Assembly: GCA_003641695.1 (NCBI GenBank)
Contig: QNBL01000001.1
Coordinates: 1-38,235 of the forward strand
DNA: 38,235 nucleotides
Source: Spirochaetota bacterium
Lineage (GTDB): Bacteria > Spirochaetota > Spirochaetia > B11-G9
Direction of reading: 5' to 3'
Part shown: in pieces, positions 34,342 to 38,235 of the stretch
How the letters are laid out: the number at the start of each line of letters is the position of its first letter
How positions within the stretch are numbered: the stretch's first letter is position 1
The notes under the pieces: generated by a model
The model's database searches: none
What the model was told of the DNA's origin: nothing
What the model saw: the letters and a program-made list of their open reading frames with translations, nothing else
Made by a program: the position numbers and the translations under genes

Positions 34342-35449
34342 GATCTTCTAAAAGCTCAGTAACATTACTCTGCGAGAGGAACTTTTTAAGTTCTTCCGGG
34401 TTATTAATAATCGAAAGCAGTTCCGATTGTGCCTTTTTCATTGCCTCCATATCCTCAGGGGAAACCTGTATTTCAGCTAAACCGCTTGATTTTGTAATAT
34501 CCTCTATCCGGGATGATATATTTCTGAAAAGAGGCGTGTTCATAAAGGATTCCATCCACGGGAACTCCTCACCGGAGCCTGTTTTAACTGCGAAATCTCT
34601 ATCTGTCTCCAGCTGATTCAGGGTTTTGTTGATCCGTGATTTATCCTCTTTCTCTATGGAGAGAGCATTTATCTGTTCTTTAAGATTTTGAATAATGCTG
34701 TTTTTTTCTGTTATCTCTTTCAAATAGAGTTCATCTTTTCTCTCAATCTGTGACTTGAGGTAACGCAGATAGGTTCCTAGCTCATCTGCACTTCCCGATA
34801 TTCTGTTTAGAATTGATGACAGTCTGAAGAGAATCTCATCATCGGTATAATAGGGATACCGTATAACATGATCAATTTCACCCCATGCTTCTTCAAAGAT
34901 AGTTCTAACCTGAATTTCAACAGGATATTTTTTTCCCCGATACTCAGTATTAATTGTATAATGTACAGACCTGTATCCATAAGGGTGTTCCAGAATTCTG
35001 CACTGATTTTCTCCGTAGTAGTCAATAATTCTCTGGGAATCACCGTTCCTGATGTACGCTGTTGGTTCTTCAATAAAATCCCAGTTATCTTTAATAAACC
35101 GGTGAATCTGAATCCAGTCCTCTTTGAACAGATGAAGCGCCCGTATCCCAATGAGATCTGTAATTTCAGAGCGGTAGTTATCCCTGTTGATTATTCTATC
35201 TCTGGATTTTATCTTTTTCCTGATAATCTTTTCTATTAAATGTTCATCTTTCTTGATTCTGTAATTTATGGAATGCACATGTCTCGATTGAAGGGTTTTC
35301 CCAACAATACTTTTCCCGACTCTTCCCAGTGTACCTTTAATTTTGCCGTAATCCAGAGAGATATCCTTCAATTCTTTCCATTTCAGTCCGCTTCTATCAA
35401 ACTCCAGTGGATCGATGTTAAAATTTTTAAAAAAGTTTTCCTCTTTCAT
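34325..35449 (-). CDS. Stand-alone RelA/SpoT synthetase-domain protein with C-terminal coiled coil
   Basis: 374 residues from the ATG at 35449; an in-frame TTG at 35485 would add 12 residues, and neither has a clear ribosome site. The synthetase domain (about 55-225) shows EITDLIGIRALHL, GYRSVHYTI (G-Y-x-S-x-H, with the nucleotide-site Tyr), and VEIQVRTIFEEAWGEIDHVIRY. These are the family motifs for ATP:GTP pyrophosphate transfer giving (p)ppGpp. There is no HD hydrolase domain and no TGS/ACT domain, so it resembles small alarmone synthetases, with a longer helical tail (YLKSQIERKDELYLKEI and later). The family includes true synthetases and toxins; which applies here is unknown. It converges with mnmA and is divergent from the cupin gene. 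Confidence 0.85.
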   Translation of the reverse strand: MKEENFFKNFNIDPLEFDRSGLKWKELKDISLDYGKIKGTLGRVGKSIVGKTLQSRHVHSINYRIKKDEHLIEKIIRKKIKSRDRIINRDNYRSEITDLIGIRALHLFKEDWIQIHRFIKDNWDFIEEPTAYIRNGDSQRIIDYYGENQCRILEHPYGYRSVHYTINTEYRGKKYPVEIQVRTIFEEAWGEIDHVIRYPYYTDDEILFRLSSILNRISGSADELGTYLRYLKSQIERKDELYLKEITEKNSIIQNLKEQINALSIEKEDKSRINKTLNQLETDRDFAVKTGSGEEFPWMESFMNTPLFRNISSRIEDITKSSGLAEIQVSPEDMEAMKKAQSELLSIINNPEELKKFLSQSNVTELLEDLNNNQ

Positions 35450-35539
35450 AATTATACAGTAAACACTAATCAGCCTTTTTATCAATATAAAAGTTGCAGT
35501 TTTTTTGCGATACCGTTACTATTGGATAAGGAGGATCAG

Positions 35540-35866
35540 ATGTTTTATAAAAAAACTTCAACCGGTTACAAAGAAATGCTTCCCGGAATCAAAATGAAAA
35601 CTCTTGCCTTTGGCACAAAAACCCTGCTTTCGGAATTTAAACTTAATATGGGGACGGTAATTCCGGAGCATCATCACGTTCATGAACAAACAGGTTACCT
35701 GGTTTCAGGTGCTATTAGACTGACCATTAATGATGAGACTTTCGATGTTGTTCCCGGCGACAGCTGGTGCATCGAATCAAATATTCCGCATAGTGTGCAG
35801 GTAATCGAAGATTCTCTTATAATTGAAGTTTTTTCGCCTGTAAGAAAAGAGTATCTTCCTCATTAG
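35540..35866 (+). CDS. Small cupin-domain protein
   Basis: 108 residues from the ATG at 35540, fixed by AAGGAGG 5 nt upstream; the frame is open further upstream but that part lies opposite the RelA/SpoT gene. Single-domain cupin: motif 1 runs G-TVIPEHHHVHEQTGYLVSG, with histidines 44-48 and a glutamate as metal ligands, and motif 2 is PGDSWCIESNIPHSV with the final metal His. Such proteins bind a metal and often a small ligand. The function here is unknown. A weak promoter pair (TTGCAG 35494-35499, TACTAT 35517-35522, 17 bp spacer) lies upstream. It is followed 7 bp later by the unrecognised gene that leads into sufC. Confidence 0.88.
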   Translation: MFYKKTSTGYKEMLPGIKMKTLAFGTKTLLSEFKLNMGTVIPEHHHVHEQTGYLVSGAIRLTINDETFDVVPGDSWCIESNIPHSVQVIEDSLIIEVFSPVRKEYLPH

Positions 35867-35873
35867 ACAGATT

Positions 35874-36500
35874 ATGAAGGATGTACCCGGAGGATTGTTC
35901 AACCTGGACAGTTTACTGCAGGAAAACTCTCCACAGACTGCAGAGATTCTGCTTGCCTACGCAGGGCTTCTTGCCAATAAAAGAATAACCGATAAAAACG
36001 CTTCACTCTGCCTCCGGATACTGGGTACAAATAACAAAAAAGCTGCAGATATTCTTTTTGGAAACAGCAATCCGGAGACATTCTTCGCAGCTGTTAAACC
36101 TGCCGGACCAGTCATTGAATCCGTATTTAACCTCCTGTCTTCCTTTTATCCAGGGGAGCTTTACGGAAAAACTCTTCTTGCATGCATTGGCTTTCTAAAA
36201 ACTTCCTATTCCTCAAACCTGAATATAACCAGAATATACATGCCTACGACTGAAAATATTCTCCACACTGCCAAATATCTTGTTGCCTGCAGAGATAAAA
36301 CCGCAGACTGCATCGTAGAATTTTTAAAAAATTTATATGGAAATGAGCCCCGTCCTGAAAGTTTAACCTCTTTTTTACCTGAAATTTTTTCTGTATACTT
36401 TGATAATACAAAGAAAATTGATAGTATCTTCCCTGCATCGTTAATCGAAGGAGCTGATAATGGGATCAGTAGTATTAAAGGAACTGACGCTCAAGCTTGA
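35874..36500 (+). CDS. Unrecognised helical protein overlapping sufC
   Basis: 208 residues with no recognised family. The sequence is mainly helical and neutral (ETAEILLAYAGLLANKRITD-like composition) with a few Cys residues, and has no signal peptide or strong membrane helix. The start has only a poor ribosome site. It begins 7 bp after the cupin stop, and its 3' end overlaps the sufC start by 41 bp in another frame; the sufC ribosome site lies within it. The arrangement suggests one transcript of cupin, this gene, sufC and the SufB/SufD gene, and perhaps a role with the Suf system, but nothing in the sequence proves it. The overlapping last 13 residues look low-constraint. Confidence 0.6.
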   Translation: MKDVPGGLFNLDSLLQENSPQTAEILLAYAGLLANKRITDKNASLCLRILGTNNKKAADILFGNSNPETFFAAVKPAGPVIESVFNLLSSFYPGELYGKTLLACIGFLKTSYSSNLNITRIYMPTTENILHTAKYLVACRDKTADCIVEFLKNLYGNEPRPESLTSFLPEIFSVYFDNTKKIDSIFPASLIEGADNGISSIKGTDAQA

Positions 36501-37194
36501 TAACAAGAGGATACTTAATAATCTTTCAATAGAGTTTAAAAAAGGAAAAATTAACGCCGTGGTGGGACAAAACGGGGCAGGGAAGTCCACACTGGCTCAA
36601 ACAATAATGGGACTACCGGATTATTTAAACTTTGAAGGAGATATTCTTCTAGACACTGTTTCATTAAAGGGGAAAAGGCTTCCGGAAAGGGCAAAGCTGG
36701 GAATAACCATGGCCTGGCAGGAACCGGCAAGGTTCAGCGGGATTCCGGTAGGTGATTTTATTAACGCGGGAGCTGATGATAGAAGCAGTGATACGGTAAA
36801 AAAAGCGCTAACCCTGGTGGGACTTTCTTATGATAAGTATAAAAACCGATATGTAGACAAAACCTTGAGCGGGGGAGAGCGAAAGAGAATTGAACTTGCT
36901 TCAATCTCTGCAATGAATCCCAAGGTTGTTCTTATGGATGAACCTGACTCTGGGGTTGATATTGAGGCTGTTTCATACATTTTCGATGTAATACAACACT
37001 TTAAAAGTAGGAATATAACCGTACTTCTCATTACTCACAGTGCTGAGGTGTTACAAAGAGCCGATTACGGTTACATCCTGTGTAACGGGAACCTTATAGG
37101 AGAGGGCAATACAGAAAAAATGCTTGATTATTTTAATGGAAACTGTATCAACTGTGATCATGTGAACAACCCATTTTTCGAGGTGCTGCATTGA
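36460..37194 (+). CDS. sufC: Fe-S cluster assembly ATPase SufC
   Basis: 244 residues of an ABC-type soluble ATPase. Walker A is GQNGAGKST at 36-44, the signature is LSGGERKRIELASI, Walker B is KVVLMDEPDSGVDI and the switch histidine is in LLITHSAE. The MAWQEPARFSGIPVGDF Q-loop segment and PDSGVDIEA are characteristic of SufC. It powers the SufB/SufD scaffold that builds Fe-S clusters. AAGGAG 6 nt before the ATG supports the start. The C-terminus carries CINCDH (Cys229, Cys232, His234) in a short extension, not a feature I recall in most SufC. It overlaps the next gene by 4 bp (TTGA). The Fe-S product is needed by MiaB in the same window. Confidence 0.93.
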   Translation: MGSVVLKELTLKLDNKRILNNLSIEFKKGKINAVVGQNGAGKSTLAQTIMGLPDYLNFEGDILLDTVSLKGKRLPERAKLGITMAWQEPARFSGIPVGDFINAGADDRSSDTVKKALTLVGLSYDKYKNRYVDKTLSGGERKRIELASISAMNPKVVLMDEPDSGVDIEAVSYIFDVIQHFKSRNITVLLITHSAEVLQRADYGYILCNGNLIGEGNTEKMLDYFNGNCINCDHVNNPFFEVLH

Positions 37195-38129
37195 AAGGTA
37201 AAGAAAAGTTACTGGAGGAGCTGTTATCTTCCATCAAATCACATTCCCATTACTCCCAAGACGATGCTCATCTGGAAGTTGACGGCAACAAAATACTGGC
37301 CAGTGCTACAGTTCCCGGACTTATTATGGATCTTGATGAAACAGAAAACGGCATAGAAGGAGAAATCCGTCTTAAAGCAGGGACGGTCATCGAAAAACCA
37401 GTTCATTTATGTTTTGGAATGATTCCGGAAAACGGAGTACAGAAGATCAACCTTAACGTGGTACTGGAAGAAGATTCAAAAGTTAACTTTCTTACCCACT
37501 GTACCTTTCCAAACGCCATTGAATTAGAACATATAATGAATTCAGAAGTTCATGTTGGAAGAAATGCATCCTATACCTACTTTGAAAAACATACCCATAG
37601 TAATTCCGGAGGAATAAAAGTAATTCCCAAAACCAGGATCCTTTTGGAAGAACACGCCCATTTCAAGACCGAGTTTGAACTTATTAAGGGCAGGGTCGGT
37701 TTTATGGATGTCGATTACCGTGCAGAATGCCATGACAACAGTATTCTTGATATGATCGCCAGAATCAGCGGAAGAAAGGATGATATAATAAAGATACATG
37801 AATCAGGATGGCTGCGCGGCAGACACAGCAGGGGAGTGCTGGCTTCCAGTATCGCTCTTCGGGATGACGCAAAAGCTGAGGTTTTTAGCGAACTGATTGC
37901 AGACGGTGATTTTGCTCAAGGCCATGTGGATTGTAAAGAGATAATTCAGGATCGTGGAGTAGCCCGGGCTGTACCGATAGTTCAGGTAAATAACCCAAAA
38001 GCTCATGTAACCCATGAAGCTGCAATCGGGTCGGTTGATTCAAAACAGCTTGATACTCTGATGTCCAGGGGAGTAAGCGAGGATGATGCTGTCGACATGA
38101 TTATCAAGGGTATGCTGAGAAGAACGTGA
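37191..38129 (+). CDS. SufB/SufD-family Fe-S scaffold protein (TTG start)
   Basis: 312 residues, shorter than typical SufB or SufD (about 420-480). The start is TTG at 37191, nested in the sufC stop, with GAGG 7 nt upstream. The family core is clear: HVGRNASYTYFEKHTHSN, the beta-helix ILLEEHAHFKTEFELIKG, RGRHSRGVLASSIALRDDAKAE, GHVDCKEIIQD, NNPKAHVTHEAAIGSVD and the helical end LMSRGVSEDDAVDMIIKGML. SufB and SufD share this core; a short single copy beside sufC matches the compact SufC plus SufB-like arrangement of some anaerobes. It probably forms the scaffold with SufC. No sufS, sufU or second SufB gene is in the window. The stop lies 3 bp from the 3' end of the tRNA on the other strand. 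Confidence 0.9.
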   Translation: MKGKEKLLEELLSSIKSHSHYSQDDAHLEVDGNKILASATVPGLIMDLDETENGIEGEIRLKAGTVIEKPVHLCFGMIPENGVQKINLNVVLEEDSKVNFLTHCTFPNAIELEHIMNSEVHVGRNASYTYFEKHTHSNSGGIKVIPKTRILLEEHAHFKTEFELIKGRVGFMDVDYRAECHDNSILDMIARISGRKDDIIKIHESGWLRGRHSRGVLASSIALRDDAKAEVFSELIADGDFAQGHVDCKEIIQDRGVARAVPIVQVNNPKAHVTHEAAIGSVDSKQLDTLMSRGVSEDDAVDMIIKGMLRRT

Positions 38130-38132
38130 AAA

Positions 38133-38204
38133 AGCGAGAGACGGGATTTGAACCCGCGACATCCACCTTGGCAAGGTGGAGCTCTACCACTGAGCTACTC
38201 TCGC
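38133..38204 (-). tRNA. tRNA-Gly (anticodon GCC)
   Basis: Reading the minus strand from 38204: acceptor GCGAGAG pairs with CTCTCGC at the 3' end, the D arm is GCTC/GAGC, the anticodon arm is CCACC-TTGCCAA-GGTGG with GCC at 38172-38170, and the T arm is GCGGG-TTCAAAT-CCCGT. Counting a U at the discriminator position gives 72 nt. CCA is not encoded (only T residues follow), so it must be added enzymatically. No promoter can be judged because only 31 bases of upstream sequence are in the window. Confidence 0.95.
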
Positions 38205-38235
38205 ATTAGCTACTTTTTAAACAATTTTGAAAGAT

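Noticed and set aside
35240..35539. Upstream extension of the cupin reading frame
   Set aside because: It lies opposite the RelA/SpoT coding sequence, has no cupin similarity, and a strong AAGGAGG site marks the ATG at 35540.
34325..35866. RelA/SpoT-domain protein and cupin as a toxin-antitoxin pair
   Set aside because: The genes are divergent, each has its own start region, and the cupin looks like a metal-binding small-molecule protein rather than an antitoxin.
1..38235. CRISPR arrays, insertion sequences, integrases, phage genes
   Set aside because: No regular direct repeats, transposase or recombinase motifs were seen; the tRNA at the end shows no integrase or duplicated 3' end in the window.

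Overview
This window looks like a chromosomal segment from a spirochaete of the Spirochaeta/Treponema lineage. It is densely coded, AT-leaning and shows no phage, insertion sequence, CRISPR or other mobile element. The strongest taxonomic marker is the gene at 16291-18327. It reads as the cytoplasmic filament protein CfpA, which is known from Treponema and Spirochaeta. It sits beside a von Willebrand A-domain protein, a lipoprotein in the position of the pallilysin gene, and a PPDK-like protein. From memory this resembles the Treponema pallidum tp0746-tp0751 neighbourhood, but I could not run an alignment. The biosynthetic enzymes and transporter suggest a less reduced genome than that of T. 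pallidum.

Layout. Positions 1-7177 hold the end of a phosphoribosyltransferase gene, then a 1616-residue exported repeat/beta-helix protein, then (minus strand) a lipoprotein and a small outer-membrane beta-barrel candidate. Positions 7268-12510 are a plus-strand group: folD, an LCP-domain membrane protein, miaB and an exported SPOR-domain protein. Positions 12504-16161 are a minus-strand operon of VWA protein, DHH phosphoesterase and pallilysin-position lipoprotein. Diverging from it is cfpA (16291-18327), followed by a hairpin terminator, an unrecognised protein with a lysine-rich linker, and a PPDK-family protein with an altered N-terminal ATP domain. A strong bidirectional terminator (22126-22160) closes this group against two minus-strand genes, an unrecognised 181-residue protein and a large TPR protein.

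Positions 24711-30872 are a nucleotide/cofactor operon: purA, guaA, a MATE transporter and glutamine-dependent nadE. It converges on an isolated molybdenum hydroxylase large subunit (30883-33144). Then come mnmA, a stand-alone RelA/SpoT synthetase-domain protein on the opposite strand, and a plus-strand group of cupin, unrecognised protein, sufC and a SufB/SufD-family gene. A tRNA-Gly(GCC) on the minus strand closes the window.

How it fits together: two metabolic themes dominate. One is nucleotide and cofactor supply (PRTase, folD, purA, guaA, nadE). The other is tRNA thiolation and Fe-S biology (miaB, mnmA, sufC and the SufB/SufD-family protein; MiaB needs Fe-S clusters). The third theme is spirochaete cell architecture and surface (cfpA, VWA protein, pallilysin-position lipoprotein, LCP, SPOR, repeat protein). 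Genes are packed tightly, with 1-41 bp overlaps and several TTG starts. No intergenic gap exceeds about 160 bp. I saw no clearly new defence or mobile system. The most unusual material is the cfpA to PPDK-like cluster.
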